DNA of 50,201 nt. Source: a virus. Made by a program: the position numbers and the translations under genes. The stretch spans positions 1 to 50,201 of IMG/VR virus record IMGVR_UViG_3300037153_000173; one strand, given 5' to 3'. Under the pieces are notes generated by a model. It did not search any database, was not told the DNA's origin, and saw only the letters and a list, made by a program, of their open reading frames with translations. Positions 29,976 through 39,202 of the stretch are shown here, in pieces (the first letter of the stretch is position 1; each line of letters begins with the position of its first letter).

Positions 29976-30125
29976 GTAATGTTTCAGACATTTGATTTTG
30001 TGGCAAAAATTACCCCCAAATTACCAGGGGCTTTTGACGCTAACAAAATCCGTGAGGGGGTACCTGCATAACGGGCCAGCTGAATGGTCCAAACACGGGA
30101 GAATGGCAGAGAAGTGGCTCTAATG
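29976..30125 (+). promoter_or_regulatory. element B, inverted copy of element A
   Basis: Read on the plus strand: a 91-base block (29976-30066), 34 bases, then GAATGGCAGAGAAGTGGCTC (30101-30120), matching element A on the minus strand with the same spacing. Shared words include the AATGTTTCAGACATT dyad, TTTTGACGCTAACAAAA and AGGGGGTACCTG. It points toward the gpJ gene in antisense. Directly after it the plus strand has a possible 11-codon ORF (30123-30158, ATGAACAATCTG... TAA) that overlaps the gpJ stop. The gap 29949-30144 has no other content. Confidence 0.75.
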
Positions 30126-30144
30126 AACAATCTGTACAAACCCT

Positions 30145-31377
30145 CTAAACCACAGTAAACGTCATGTTCGGACCTGGGCTCGGCATGGGAACCGCGCCAC
30201 TCAAAATGATGTCCCCGGCCGTCCAAGTCGGGTCACTCGACTTCTTGAGGAACACGTTCTGGACCCAGTGAATTCCGCTCGCCCGATTGAGCCAGTCGAC
30301 AGCCTCGTACAGACGCACCCGGTCGTCAACTGCCCAGTCAGTATTTGACGTGGTCCCGGGTACGAGCCCCCACTGTTCAGGTGACAACCAGAGGTTCATT
30401 TGATCGATGGCCTGCTGGATCGCGTCCTCGTCCGTGATCCCCGGGTAGGGGTGAATCTCCGCCTTGACGTCGATGTCCGTGTACACGCCGTCCTGTCCTG
30501 GTGAGATCACATACTCCAGGAAGTTCACCTCACGATGCGAGTCCAGATCGTTGTACACCTCAAGGAGCAGATCATCCGGCGGAGCCGCCCCGCCCTCCGC
30601 TGTGATGACGGTCGTGACGCACCGCTCGACGCCGGTGTGACTGGCTCCGTCCCGCGGGAGCCCGTAGCCACCCTCAGCCGTCGATGGCTGATAGAGGTCG
30701 ATGGCCGTAGCTCGCCCAACGCGAGGGTTCAGCAGGGCACGCTGTGAGTGGTTGATCGGGAGGATCGGACAGGCGTTCAAGACGGACAGGTACGTCGAGA
30801 ACCGGCCCAGGTAGTCCAGCGGGTCCTCCGGGTCCTGTCCGCCGGTTGTAGTGGACACCGTGACCCGGACCACCCCGTCATACGCCTCCTGGAAGTCTCC
30901 GTCACCAAAGCAACCGTTCTGGGCGGAGCCCGTCTCGCTGGCGACCACATTGGAACCAGCCACGTTCCCGCCGCCCTCCGGAGCGTACACGTCCCGGTCC
31001 AGCTCAAACAGGTAGCTCGCCCCGCTGGGGTGGAGTAGCGCAACCTCTGCTCCCTCAGGCACCAACGTGGCCGGAGTGTCCACCGCGAACTCAATGGTGG
31101 CCGCTCCCGTAGCCGATGCCCCGTCAATCATCGGGAGCCCATAGATGGTCGTGCCCAAGTACGTCATCGCCTCGTCCGGGACACTGCTCGCCTGCTCCAC
31201 AACCTCGCTGGCCATCTGGCCGTTGGCTTCCATCATGATGGTCTCAGGACCGCCCGGCCGGGACACCCATCCCGGGATCGCCGCCTCCATGTACTCGATG
31301 CTGTACAGCGTCAGTTGGTCGCTGTCCATCATCAGGTCGAGAGACGTGTACTCAGTGGTATCCGTCATGTCGGTCAT
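30145..31377 (-). CDS. baseplate protein gpJ-like
   Basis: A 410-aa contractile-tail wedge protein. The N-terminal EYTSLDLMMDSDQLTLYSIE and ATIEFAVDTPATLVPEGAEV and C-terminal VFLKKSSDPTWTAGD (strand) match the Baseplate_J layout. I choose ATG 31377, which directly follows the TTGGCAGAGAAC motif; the frame opens four codons earlier at a TTG within the motif. The J-like gene lies downstream of the gp25-like gene, as in P2- and Mu-type tails. Confidence 0.8.
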   Translation of the reverse strand: MTDMTDTTEYTSLDLMMDSDQLTLYSIEYMEAAIPGWVSRPGGPETIMMEANGQMASEVVEQASSVPDEAMTYLGTTIYGLPMIDGASATGAATIEFAVDTPATLVPEGAEVALLHPSGASYLFELDRDVYAPEGGGNVAGSNVVASETGSAQNGCFGDGDFQEAYDGVVRVTVSTTTGGQDPEDPLDYLGRFSTYLSVLNACPILPINHSQRALLNPRVGRATAIDLYQPSTAEGGYGLPRDGASHTGVERCVTTVITAEGGAAPPDDLLLEVYNDLDSHREVNFLEYVISPGQDGVYTDIDVKAEIHPYPGITDEDAIQQAIDQMNLWLSPEQWGLVPGTTSNTDWAVDDRVRLYEAVDWLNRASGIHWVQNVFLKKSSDPTWTAGDIILSGAVPMPSPGPNMTFTVV

Positions 31378-31397
31378 GTTCTCTGCCAATCTCTGGG
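31375..31397 (-). promoter_or_regulatory. start-associated repeat before gpJ
   Basis: The minus strand reads CCCAGAGATTGGCAGAGAAC then ATG of the gpJ gene; 21 bases are identical to the site at 7740. A GC hairpin (31407-31427, TGGG-TC/GA-CCCA with a bulge) lies just upstream in the 90-base gap after the gp25 gene. Confidence 0.65.
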
Positions 31398-31467
31398 TTG
31401 CGAGTGTGGGGTCTGGACTAGGACCCAGGGGAGCCCCGCGCGTTGGCAGAGGCAGTGCCGTACGTGG

Positions 31468-31845
31468 TCAGGCCCCACCACTTCCTCCTCCCGTCCCGCT
31501 CAGACTGACGTTCTCGTCAGAGGAGTCCTCCGACGTGGGGATCGTGACCTCCAGGCGGACGTTGACCGTTCCGTCTGGCGCAATCTCCTGGTAGATGTCC
31601 ACCTGCGCCCGGTCCTCGTACGTCTCCAGCGCGGTGGAGATGTCTTCAGTGTCGATGGGCATCGTCGTGAACGTGGGATCGTTGATTCCAAAGTCCGGGT
31701 CCTCGATGCGGAACCCGCGCTCAAAGGCGCAAATGTTCCGGACACACTGAGCAACCTCGTCATCGGTGTCCTGCTCGACCGTCACAAACTGGCCGTTGAT
31801 GACCTGGAGCGGGACAGCTAGGTGGGGGATGTACTGCTCAGCCAT
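31468..31845 (-). CDS. gp25-like baseplate wedge protein
   Basis: A 125-aa protein with CAFERGFRIEDPDFGINDPTF and ISTALETYEDRAQVDI, the pattern of GpW/gp25-type wedge lysozyme-like proteins that attach gpJ to the baseplate. ATG 31845 follows the collar gene stop by one base. The long open frame above 31845 is a shadow. Confidence 0.75.
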   Translation of the reverse strand: MAEQYIPHLAVPLQVINGQFVTVEQDTDDEVAQCVRNICAFERGFRIEDPDFGINDPTFTTMPIDTEDISTALETYEDRAQVDIYQEIAPDGTVNVRLEVTIPTSEDSSDENVSLSGTGGGSGGA

Positions 31846-31846
31846 C

Positions 31847-32599
31847 TCACCGCCCCGCGTAGATGCAGACCAGGAGAGCGATGCTGGGTGGGAGGTTGTT
31901 GTGTCCACCCCCGCCGCCCTGAGCCGCGATGGACAGCCCCGGGATCGTGTGGTTGTGTCGAGCAGACGCACCGCCGGTCCCGAATGAGTGCGTGTGTCGT
32001 GCGCTCGCTCCGCCTGTCTGGGTAGAGCCAGATGACGAATAGAACCCAGCTGGACCCGCTGTACAACTCGACGCGAAGATGCCAGTGGTGGAGTGCGAGT
32101 GGTCAGGCGAATCGACGCCAGTGGTACCGGAGTGAGTGTGGTCAGGCGAGTCCGTCCCGGTCGTGCCGCCACCGGTAGCTCCGCCGTGGTTGTGGTTCGG
32201 TATCTCCGTCAGCGCCAGCGCCACCGTCTCGGCTCCCCACCGGTCCGCGACTGCTCTGGCCGTTAGCCCGGACCCGGCTCCGGACCCCACGATGGACCGT
32301 CCAGAGACGGCCGGGAGCCGGAACTGAGTTGGCGACTCGCCGCCGGTGTTGAATCGCCCTCCCAGAGCCGCGTACAACTCCGGATATGCCGCCTGCTCGA
32401 CCGCGGACCCGTCGCACGTCAGCCAGCGAGCCGGAGCAGCTGCGAGCCCAAACGTCCGGACCTCTCCGATGATGATGGCGCTTGCGTTGGGGTCGATGGC
32501 CCTGGCCAACGCCTCCATGTCCCGCGGAACATCAACATCATCGTCTTGTGTCGGGAATGGATAGCCGCCGTTGGGGGTTGATCCACTGGGTCCAGTCAT
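31847..32599 (-). CDS. tail collar-domain fibre protein
   Basis: A 250-aa protein with the tail-collar module (GEVRTFGLAAAPARWLTCDG...YPELYAALGGRFNTGGE...FRLPAVSGR, residues ~40-105), then a His/Ser/Gly-rich repeat region (DSPDHTHSGTTGVDSPDHSHS) and a terminal PSIALLVCIYAGR. It forms part of a receptor-binding fibre or its collar, made just before the wedge proteins. ATG 32599 follows the upstream stop by four bases. Confidence 0.8.
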   Translation of the reverse strand: MTGPSGSTPNGGYPFPTQDDDVDVPRDMEALARAIDPNASAIIIGEVRTFGLAAAPARWLTCDGSAVEQAAYPELYAALGGRFNTGGESPTQFRLPAVSGRSIVGSGAGSGLTARAVADRWGAETVALALTEIPNHNHGGATGGGTTGTDSPDHTHSGTTGVDSPDHSHSTTGIFASSCTAGPAGFYSSSGSTQTGGASARHTHSFGTGGASARHNHTIPGLSIAAQGGGGGHNNLPPSIALLVCIYAGR

Positions 32600-32603
32600 G
32601 TCG

Positions 32604-32858
32604 TTACTCCGTCGCGGGTTCTGGCGGAAGCTCCGGCGCAGGCTCCGCCGCGGGCTCCGGCGGCTCCGGCGGAAGCAATGGCTCACCGTCGCTGATCAGT
32701 CCGTCCGCGTTGACGACCACCGGCGCAGTCTCGGAGGAGACGATGCCTGTGAGCGACTGAAGAACGGTACCGGCCGTGACCGTCCACGACATCACCAACT
32801 GCTCCGCCTCCTCCAGTGACGCCGCCTCGATTGTGAAACTAGCTGAGAACTGTGACAT
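32604..32858 (-). CDS. small tail-fibre-associated protein
   Basis: An 84-aa protein with a globular N-terminus (MSQFSASFTIEAASLEEAEQ) and a Pro/Glu-rich tail (PPEPPEPAAEPAPELPPEPA) like an extended tether. ATG 32858 has AAGGAGGG. It lies between fibre genes and is probably a fibre chaperone or minor component. Confidence 0.55.
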   Translation of the reverse strand: MSQFSASFTIEAASLEEAEQLVMSWTVTAGTVLQSLTGIVSSETAPVVVNADGLISDGEPLLPPEPPEPAAEPAPELPPEPATE

Positions 32859-32867
32859 CAACCCTCC

Positions 32868-33083
32868 TTATGTTGGTTCCCCGATACCCACTGGCGGATC
32901 AGGACCAGGCGGAGCCGGGACAGGATCAGGCATCGGAGGCGGAGGAGCCTGAAGACTGGCTGTCGCCTCAACATTGATCGAAGTAACATTGAGCCCATTG
33001 GGCAACGCCTCCAGAAGCGTAACAACCGCCGCGGGTTCAGGTGGGACATCGGCTGTCCCCACAATCAAGATTCGCACATCCAT
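32868..33083 (-). CDS. small protein with proline tail
   Basis: A 71-aa protein with N-terminal VRILIVGTADVPPEPAAVVT strand/helix pattern and a Pro-rich C-terminus (PPPPMPDPVPAPPGPDPPV). It resembles the neighbouring 84-aa protein in design: short globular head plus proline tail. ATG 33083 follows GGAGG. Probably a fibre partner; family unknown. Confidence 0.5.
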   Translation of the reverse strand: MDVRILIVGTADVPPEPAAVVTLLEALPNGLNVTSINVEATASLQAPPPPMPDPVPAPPGPDPPVGIGEPT

Positions 33084-33091
33084 TCAGCCTC

Positions 33092-34606
33092 CTATCCGAT
33101 TCGTTGAAACGTTGACCACGTTGCCCACACCCCGCCCTGCAGGTTTTGACCGAGACCACCGGCGACGCTACACCAAATCGTCGGGTTGACGCCCGCACCG
33201 GCCCCAAGGTTCATTTCATAGATGGAAGTGATCCCAAAGTAATAACTGTTTCCCAATGCCTGCCGAACGTTGTAGTTGCCGCTATTCCACCCAAGTGCGT
33301 ATTCAGACACTCCACCTGTAGCGTTTTGAACAAGCACAGCAAACACAAGCCGCCACAAACCTGCCGCGTTAGTCACCCACTGACCCTGCCAAAGATTTTC
33401 AGCGTTTGACCCGTCGAGCCCTTGCACGTCCCACGCGATGCCCTGCCACCCGGCTGCGAGCGCGTATGTAGCTGAACGATAGACACCATAAGGTCTGCCA
33501 TAAGTAAGTGCTGCTGACCCTGACTGCCTGACGCGAGGAACCGCCAGTGTGGGGTTCGGGTACGTTCCCGCGAGGTCGCCGCCTGCTGCGCCTTGAGGAG
33601 TCCCCGGAATCAGTATCTGGCTGCGGGCATTCGCGGCGTCATCGCTAGCAGTGACGCCCGCTCCCACGAAGTTGAGCTTGGACTGGACGGCCAGCGCCAC
33701 GCCCTCGTCCTGAATCAAGTTGATCGGACCGGCCGGACCCGTTGGGCCGGTGTTCCCAATGGGGCCTGTTGGACCGGCCGGACCTGCCGCCCCGGTGTCG
33801 CCCTTGACTCCCTGAGGACCGGTTGCGCCTGTGTCACCTTTGACGCCTTGGGGACCCGTTGGACCAGTAGGACCGGCCGCGCCCGCTGCTCCCGTTGCGC
33901 CTGTCGGACCTATCGGGCCAATAGGACCTGTTGCACCAGTTGGCCCGACGGGACCCGTTGGACCCGGAGGACCTGTAGCGCCAATGGGACCCGGAGGACC
34001 CTGAGCACCTTGAGAGCCAGCCCCCTGGAACGCAACCACCATCGGCCGGTTATTGGAAGGAAGTCCACCACTGCTCGCGGAGAGCGTCACAGGGAAACTG
34101 TAGTATGCGCCGTGGTCAACTCCGGGTCCGTTGATGGTGTAACGTGCGTAGTTCGTCGCATCAGCCGACTGCTGGATGTAGACCTCGTCACCGTCCTTGA
34201 TCTTGGACAGCGCGTTTGAGGCGTCATTCCCAGGGTTCGTCTGCTTGGCGATGTTGACAATCGTCGCCGCCGCCCAGCTGACTGCGGAGTCGAGCCCGAT
34301 CCGTCCGGCTGCAGCGCCGGTGATTGATGTCGTCCAGTTCCACGTCCCTGTCACTACGGCTCCGCCTCCGCCGCCTGCTCCGGCGGGCCACACTACGTAT
34401 AGGGTGCCAAGCTGGGACACCGCTACGCACACCCTATCACCCTTCAGGGCTGTGGTAGTGTTCTGGATCGGACCCCACAGGGAGTTCGACCCATCAACCT
34501 TCAGATACCAGTCACCGTTTTGTTGAGCCAGGGTCCCCTCGATGACCTGTCGGTCGCCTGCTCCGGGGATCGCATACGGCTGCGGATTGGCAACTGGCAT
34601 CGTCAC
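33092..34606 (-). CDS. collagen-repeat tail fibre
   Basis: A 504-aa fibre. An N-terminal beta-rich head (~1-190), then ~40 Gly-X-Y triplets (~195-320; [30 protein letters not shown]), then a C-terminal globular domain with a repeated YLxxW/SWGxNxGN-type pattern. Collagen triplets trimerise the shaft. GTG 34606 makes a GTGA overlap with the hub stop. The C-terminal domain is the likely receptor binder. Confidence 0.8.
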   Translation of the reverse strand: MTMPVANPQPYAIPGAGDRQVIEGTLAQQNGDWYLKVDGSNSLWGPIQNTTTALKGDRVCVAVSQLGTLYVVWPAGAGGGGGAVVTGTWNWTTSITGAAAGRIGLDSAVSWAAATIVNIAKQTNPGNDASNALSKIKDGDEVYIQQSADATNYARYTINGPGVDHGAYYSFPVTLSASSGGLPSNNRPMVVAFQGAGSQGAQGPPGPIGATGPPGPTGPVGPTGATGPIGPIGPTGATGAAGAAGPTGPTGPQGVKGDTGATGPQGVKGDTGAAGPAGPTGPIGNTGPTGPAGPINLIQDEGVALAVQSKLNFVGAGVTASDDAANARSQILIPGTPQGAAGGDLAGTYPNPTLAVPRVRQSGSAALTYGRPYGVYRSATYALAAGWQGIAWDVQGLDGSNAENLWQGQWVTNAAGLWRLVFAVLVQNATGGVSEYALGWNSGNYNVRQALGNSYYFGITSIYEMNLGAGAGVNPTIWCSVAGGLGQNLQGGVWATWSTFQRIG

Positions 34607-36684
34607 GTTCCTGGCCAGTGTCTAGGCGAGAATCCCGCAGTGGACCGGCTCTCCGCCCGGTAGCGCGGACCGGCTCCGCCACCGGGACCGCCTGTGTCGA
34701 ACCGGCCGCTGAACTGTCCCCTGAATATCGTGAACACGTGACCGCCATTGTACCACACCGTCTCGCTCTCGCCCTCCCCGGCTACGCCCCAGCTAGCGAA
34801 GTCACCCGACACCCGGGCGGTCGAGCGGCTATCCCACATCCCCGCCTTGTACAGCGCCAGCGATGTTGAGGAGGAGCAGTCCAGCCGGTCCCCCACACCC
34901 AGAGATGACAACGCCGGACCGTGGCCGCCGCCGTACAGATACGAGCCGGTGAACTTCTTGGCCCAGGCGATCATGTCGCCAACTTTGCTCCCGGAGTCCG
35001 GAGCCCCGCTCTGGGTTCCGCCAGGCGTCGTGATCGTCCTCGATGCCTTCTCCTCCGCGGGCTCCAGAGCCGCCTTGCCTGGCTGGCTGAGCGTGACCTC
35101 CGCTATCGGCTTGAACCAGTCTCTTCTGATGCTGGTGATGAGCCATCGGCCGTCCGGAACCTCCCAGCCCTCAAGCACCACGACCGCGCCCGGCGGCGCA
35201 CCCCAACGGTCGAGCGCAACTGTGACCACGCATTCGCTGACCGGCTTGCCCCAGTCCGCGTCAAATGTCAGGTCCAGCACGGCATTGTCACCCGGCCGGA
35301 ACGTGTAGCGGACCCGCCGGTTGAACAGCTGCTCCTCCGACATGTAGTACACAGCCTCGCCAACGGGGAAGAACTTCCAGTTGACATCGTCTGCGAGCCG
35401 CTTGATTGATGTGTACGCGGATTCGTTCTTGTCGCGGGCAAACTGGTACGCTCGGTTGTATGAGACCTCGTATGAGGACGCCGTGCCCTCTGCGGAGCCG
35501 CCTGCTCCTCCCCACTGGCGGAGCAGCTCAACCGCGGCTGGCTTGGTCTTGTCATACCGGGACGGGTACGCGGAGCCCTGGATGGTCTGGGCGATCTTGC
35601 CCTCACTCCAGGACGGGAACGCCTTGGCTAGGTCGATGGCTCCCTTGCCGCCGTACGCGCCCGTCCAGGATGGCCCTTTGAGAAACCGATCAACACACCA
35701 CTCGATGTTCGTGGCGTTGGAGCCGTGAATGCCGACCCGGACCTGAAGAATGCCCTCACTGTCCGCGTCTCCCATCGCCGCGTTAGACCAGTGGTTCTCG
35801 ACGTTGCATGCCTCAACCAGCGCGAGCCGCGGCTTGAGAGAGCCGGTGATCTTGTCCGCCTCCGTCAACACCCGCTCGCAGTTCCGGCGGAGGTCGCCGC
35901 TGATGGGATAGCGAGCCCCGGTGTGATCCATCCCGAACAGCTTGGCATTGGGGCTGAATCCGGCGTCCCCGCCGGAGCCGCCGCCGGAGGATCGCTTGGT
36001 TGTCGCAGAACCCGTCGTGTCCTGCTTGTCGATGGGCTGCTTGACGAGCAGTTCGGGACAGATGAATGGCGGCTTGATCGTCTTGATCTCCCGCAGCTGG
36101 GAGAGGATGAACTGCGCCCTCGTCACCTTCCGTCTGCTCGCCCGCCGCTCGCCACGCTTGCGCTTGAGCAGGTAGACAATCAGGTCCTCAAACACCAGAC
36201 TGGCGCTGTCCTCCGCGTAGCTGTAGCTGACCTTCACGAGCCGGAACCGCGCCCCTTGTAGCTTGACTTCGCACGCCTGACCGCGGAGGTCCGGCGGGAG
36301 CATGGGCTCCCAACCCTCATCAACCTCCGCCGCCTTGAACTTGTGGAGCTTGGCCGCTCGCCGCTCCTTGGGCGTAAGGATGTGTGGGATGTAACGTTTG
36401 GCCGCCTGGCTGAAGATGTGACTGAACGGGTCCAGGACCTCGATGGTGAGGGTAGAGGCTCCGTCGATGGTCCGCTCCATGGTAACCGCGCGAGTCGCTC
36501 CGATGATGTCGAGCCCTCTCACCCGCGGGTCCGCCCACTGGATGTCGAGGTCGTGGAGCGTCATGACCGGCTTGAGTCCAACGTTCTCCCAGATGCGCCA
36601 CTGCTGCGCTCGCTTCCAGGTCGTGTCGCGCCACTTGTACTCGTCATCCTTCCGGTCTTTGCGGGCGGGAGCAGTCTTGGGCAT
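34603..36684 (-). CDS. tail hub / baseplate protein with two muralytic domains
   Basis: A 693-aa protein. The N-terminal ~250 residues are a gpD-like hub domain ([20 protein letters not shown]). Near residues 260-400 is a lysozyme/transglycosylase-like segment ([36 protein letters not shown]). The C-terminus has an NlpC/P60-type domain: [15 protein letters not shown], catalytic DCSS (~600) and GGHVF (~648). It thus combines hub, glycan cleavage and peptide cleavage at the tail tip. TGATG overlap with the upstream gene. Confidence 0.85.
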   Translation of the reverse strand: MPKTAPARKDRKDDEYKWRDTTWKRAQQWRIWENVGLKPVMTLHDLDIQWADPRVRGLDIIGATRAVTMERTIDGASTLTIEVLDPFSHIFSQAAKRYIPHILTPKERRAAKLHKFKAAEVDEGWEPMLPPDLRGQACEVKLQGARFRLVKVSYSYAEDSASLVFEDLIVYLLKRKRGERRASRRKVTRAQFILSQLREIKTIKPPFICPELLVKQPIDKQDTTGSATTKRSSGGGSGGDAGFSPNAKLFGMDHTGARYPISGDLRRNCERVLTEADKITGSLKPRLALVEACNVENHWSNAAMGDADSEGILQVRVGIHGSNATNIEWCVDRFLKGPSWTGAYGGKGAIDLAKAFPSWSEGKIAQTIQGSAYPSRYDKTKPAAVELLRQWGGAGGSAEGTASSYEVSYNRAYQFARDKNESAYTSIKRLADDVNWKFFPVGEAVYYMSEEQLFNRRVRYTFRPGDNAVLDLTFDADWGKPVSECVVTVALDRWGAPPGAVVVLEGWEVPDGRWLITSIRRDWFKPIAEVTLSQPGKAALEPAEEKASRTITTPGGTQSGAPDSGSKVGDMIAWAKKFTGSYLYGGGHGPALSSLGVGDRLDCSSSTSLALYKAGMWDSRSTARVSGDFASWGVAGEGESETVWYNGGHVFTIFRGQFSGRFDTGGPGGGAGPRYRAESRSTAGFSPRHWPGT

Positions 36685-37421
36685 CAGCGCTTACCAGACT
36701 GCTTCTTGGGAGCCTTGCGAGGACTCATCACCGGGACCATGATCTGAATCCCCGCCTTGAGCTTCTGGTTCGCAGACTTGATGACGCCTCGCTTGTTCAG
36801 GAGCTTGAGCGCAGTCCACTTGCAACGCCGCCCGCGAGCGATCTTGGCCGGAGTGTCGCCATGCTTGACCTTGTAGATCACCGTCTTGGGCCGTGGCTTC
36901 TGAAGGGCTCCCTTGCGTAGCGTCTCGTACTGTGGCGGCTCGTACTCCACGAGATGGATGGTCACGTCCTGACGAATGCGCCTCATCGCCCGGTCCCTGA
37001 TCAGGAGTTCCCCGAACGACAGGTTGCCGATGATCCAGCGGTCCGTTGGGAGGCTCGCAATCCCATCCAACCAAACTACGCCGGGCTCTGAGCGAGCGGT
37101 CCCGCGGGCCACGTCGATCAACTGCTGAATCTGTTGCTCCACGCCGTCTGGATCGTTGTACAGGATGTGAAGGTCACCCTCCTGAGGCGGGACGCCGGAC
37201 CAAGTGGTCATCCCGACTGCTCGCGGACGGCCGGTCACGTCCCAACCGCCGGGTACATCGCTCGGCTTCCAACCCTCCGGTCCCAGCCGGACCCGCTGGT
37301 TGAGCGGCGGCATGTGACACATCAAGTGGATCCAGCCCGGCGTATGGTTGTGATGGAGCCGCCGGACCCGCTGAGACTGACGACCGGCCCCACCGTAGCC
37401 GCGGACATTGATCGTCGCCAT
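36684..37421 (-). CDS. LysM-containing tail protein
   Basis: A 245-aa protein. The C-terminal VIYKVKHGDTPAKIARGRRC and WTALKLLNKRG is a LysM motif (~175-220), as in gp53-type or 'tail-tip LysM' proteins that anchor the hub. The N-terminal half is beta-rich. ATG 37421 overlaps the tape-measure stop (TGATG). It lies between tape measure and hub, the usual place for this protein in contractile tails. Confidence 0.8.
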   Translation of the reverse strand: MATINVRGYGGAGRQSQRVRRLHHNHTPGWIHLMCHMPPLNQRVRLGPEGWKPSDVPGGWDVTGRPRAVGMTTWSGVPPQEGDLHILYNDPDGVEQQIQQLIDVARGTARSEPGVVWLDGIASLPTDRWIIGNLSFGELLIRDRAMRRIRQDVTIHLVEYEPPQYETLRKGALQKPRPKTVIYKVKHGDTPAKIARGRRCKWTALKLLNKRGVIKSANQKLKAGIQIMVPVMSPRKAPKKQSGKR

Positions 37422-39058
37422 CAAGCCACCTTGCCCTTCCTCGCCGCCTCATCGGAGTTCCACTCGTTGACCGCGAGCCCGATCTGTCGCCGCTCCAGAT
37501 ACACCGGCGTCGTGATCGTGACGTGCGTTGTGCCCGCGGCCGGAAGCGGCATGACCGCTGCTCCGGCTGGGAGGTTGACTAGCTCCGGTCCCTGCTCGCC
37601 CACGAGTGCGGTCCCGGTCCGGCGGATGATTCCGCCCTCCGCCAGCGCCGGGATTCTGAAGTGGACCGGTCCCACGTGGACCTCGTCACCGAACGGCGTG
37701 TTGGCGTTCAACCAGTTGGCAACTCCCCGGCCGATCCCGGCCGCGATCCCGGTAGCTCCGGTGAAGATGGTCTTGATGATCCCCGGTATCTTGCCGAACG
37801 TGGTCCTGACGGAGTTGAACACGGAGGACGCCGCCGATTTGATCTTGTCGAAGTTCTTGATGATCAGCACGATGGCGAGCCCGAACGGTCCGGTGAGGAT
37901 GCCCAAGAGGAGCGGCCAGTGAGTCTTGATCCAATTGAACGCATCGGTCACCGCGTTGTGGAACCAACCGACCTTCTTGTACGCAAGGAAGATGGCCGCC
38001 CCTAGCGCGATGACGAGCCCGATGACGAGAGCGATGGGGTTGGCAGTCATCGCCGCGTTGAGGAGCCACTGAGCTGCCGCCCATGCCTTGGTCGCCGCCG
38101 CCGTTGCAATCTCGGCAGTCTTTTGCGCGATGGTGGCATTCTTCAAGAGGTCGATGGCAGCCGTTATCTTGCCAATGACGAGCAGACCGATGAGCGCGGC
38201 TCCTAGCGCCAGCACGGCGTACGTCAACGCCTTGGAGTGAGACATCCAGCTTGCGAACGTCCCGACTATTGGCGACACTATCGACGCCAGTGACGAGAGG
38301 ATGGGGATCAGAGCCGTCCCCACCGCCACATTGAGGCCCAACATCGCTGACTTGAGTTCGCGCTGCTTCTTCGCAAGCTCCAGAGCCTTCTTGCCTGACG
38401 CCCCCAGTGGTGGAACCAGCTTGTTAGCCGTGTCCAGCTGCTCTTGAATGCCCTTAGCTCCGGAGTTGAGGATGGGGAGCATCGCCCGCCCGGACCGGCC
38501 GAACAGCTTCTGGGCCAACGCCGCCTTGTTGACGCCGTCCGGGAGAGCCTTGAAGGAGTCCGCGATCATCCCCATCCGAATGTTCATCGGGAGAGCCGCC
38601 AATTGAGCTGACGTCAGCCCCAGCTGCGCTAGTGCCTTGTCGGACGCTGCGGCCGGTCCTCCAAGACCACCAATCGTCCGGCCCAAGGTCGCCATCCCCA
38701 TCTGTAGCTGCTGAGCAGAGATGCCCCGCTCCTTGGTCACCACGACCCAACTCTGAGCTGTCTTCTCGTCCAGCCCCGTTACCCGCTGGAGAGCTTTGGT
38801 GCTCTTGGCGAGTTCCATCGTGGTGCTAACCGATCCCTTGAGTGCCTGCCAACCCTTGTACGTCAGCCCCGCAGCTGCGGCCGTCCGCAACATGCTCCCC
38901 ATCATGCCCTTCGCGGACTTTTTGGTCTTGGCCTCCGTGTCCTGAGCGGACTTCCCGATGCCCTCAACGTCCTTGGATGCCGTCTTGGCACCCTGGCTGA
39001 ACTGGCGCTGGCCGTCGAGCCGGAGCCGGGCTGCGATGACGTCACTGCCGCTAGCCAC
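37421..39058 (-). CDS. tape measure protein
   Basis: A 545-aa protein. Long helical N-terminus (GAKTASKDVEGIGKSAQDTE), a run of hydrophobic segments (~265-400; VLALGAALIGLLVIGKITAA, ANPIALVIGLVIALGAAIFL) and a C-terminal GGIIRRTGTALVGEQGPELV motif common in tape measures. GTG 39058 follows AGGGG. Tail length scales with this protein; 545 residues suit a tail near 80 nm. It is preceded by the two chaperone frames. Confidence 0.88.
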   Translation of the reverse strand: MASGSDVIAARLRLDGQRQFSQGAKTASKDVEGIGKSAQDTEAKTKKSAKGMMGSMLRTAAAAGLTYKGWQALKGSVSTTMELAKSTKALQRVTGLDEKTAQSWVVVTKERGISAQQLQMGMATLGRTIGGLGGPAAASDKALAQLGLTSAQLAALPMNIRMGMIADSFKALPDGVNKAALAQKLFGRSGRAMLPILNSGAKGIQEQLDTANKLVPPLGASGKKALELAKKQRELKSAMLGLNVAVGTALIPILSSLASIVSPIVGTFASWMSHSKALTYAVLALGAALIGLLVIGKITAAIDLLKNATIAQKTAEIATAAATKAWAAAQWLLNAAMTANPIALVIGLVIALGAAIFLAYKKVGWFHNAVTDAFNWIKTHWPLLLGILTGPFGLAIVLIIKNFDKIKSAASSVFNSVRTTFGKIPGIIKTIFTGATGIAAGIGRGVANWLNANTPFGDEVHVGPVHFRIPALAEGGIIRRTGTALVGEQGPELVNLPAGAAVMPLPAAGTTHVTITTPVYLERRQIGLAVNEWNSDEAARKGKVA

Positions 39059-39191
39059 GACTGGACCCCTGCTTCTTGTTCGCGTCCTTCATCAGCTTGT
39101 GCGCCTGCTCCGCGACCTCGATCAATAGCTCGCGGTCCTCCGGTCCGGCGTTGATGACCCCATTGGGGTCAATGCCTGCTAGTGCGCACAT
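39051..39191 (-). CDS. tail assembly chaperone, second frame
   Basis: A 46-aa frame (MCALAGIDPNGVIN ... EVAEQAHKLMKDANKK) between the 188-aa gene and the tape measure. It is in the -1 frame relative to the 188-aa gene, and the -1 frame is open back through the run GGGGGAA (about 39225-39231), so a -1 ribosomal slip would give a fusion. It also has its own ATG. This matches the G/G-T type chaperone pair that precedes tape measures. Confidence 0.6.
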   Translation of the reverse strand: MCALAGIDPNGVINAGPEDRELLIEVAEQAHKLMKDANKKQGSSRG

Positions 39192-39202
39192 GGCTAGCGT
39201 TC

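Noticed and set aside
34603-34620. ACTGGCCAGGAAC before the fibre GTG as a start-associated repeat
   Set aside because: It resembles TTGGCAGAGAAC weakly, but it encodes the end of the hub protein and has too many mismatches.
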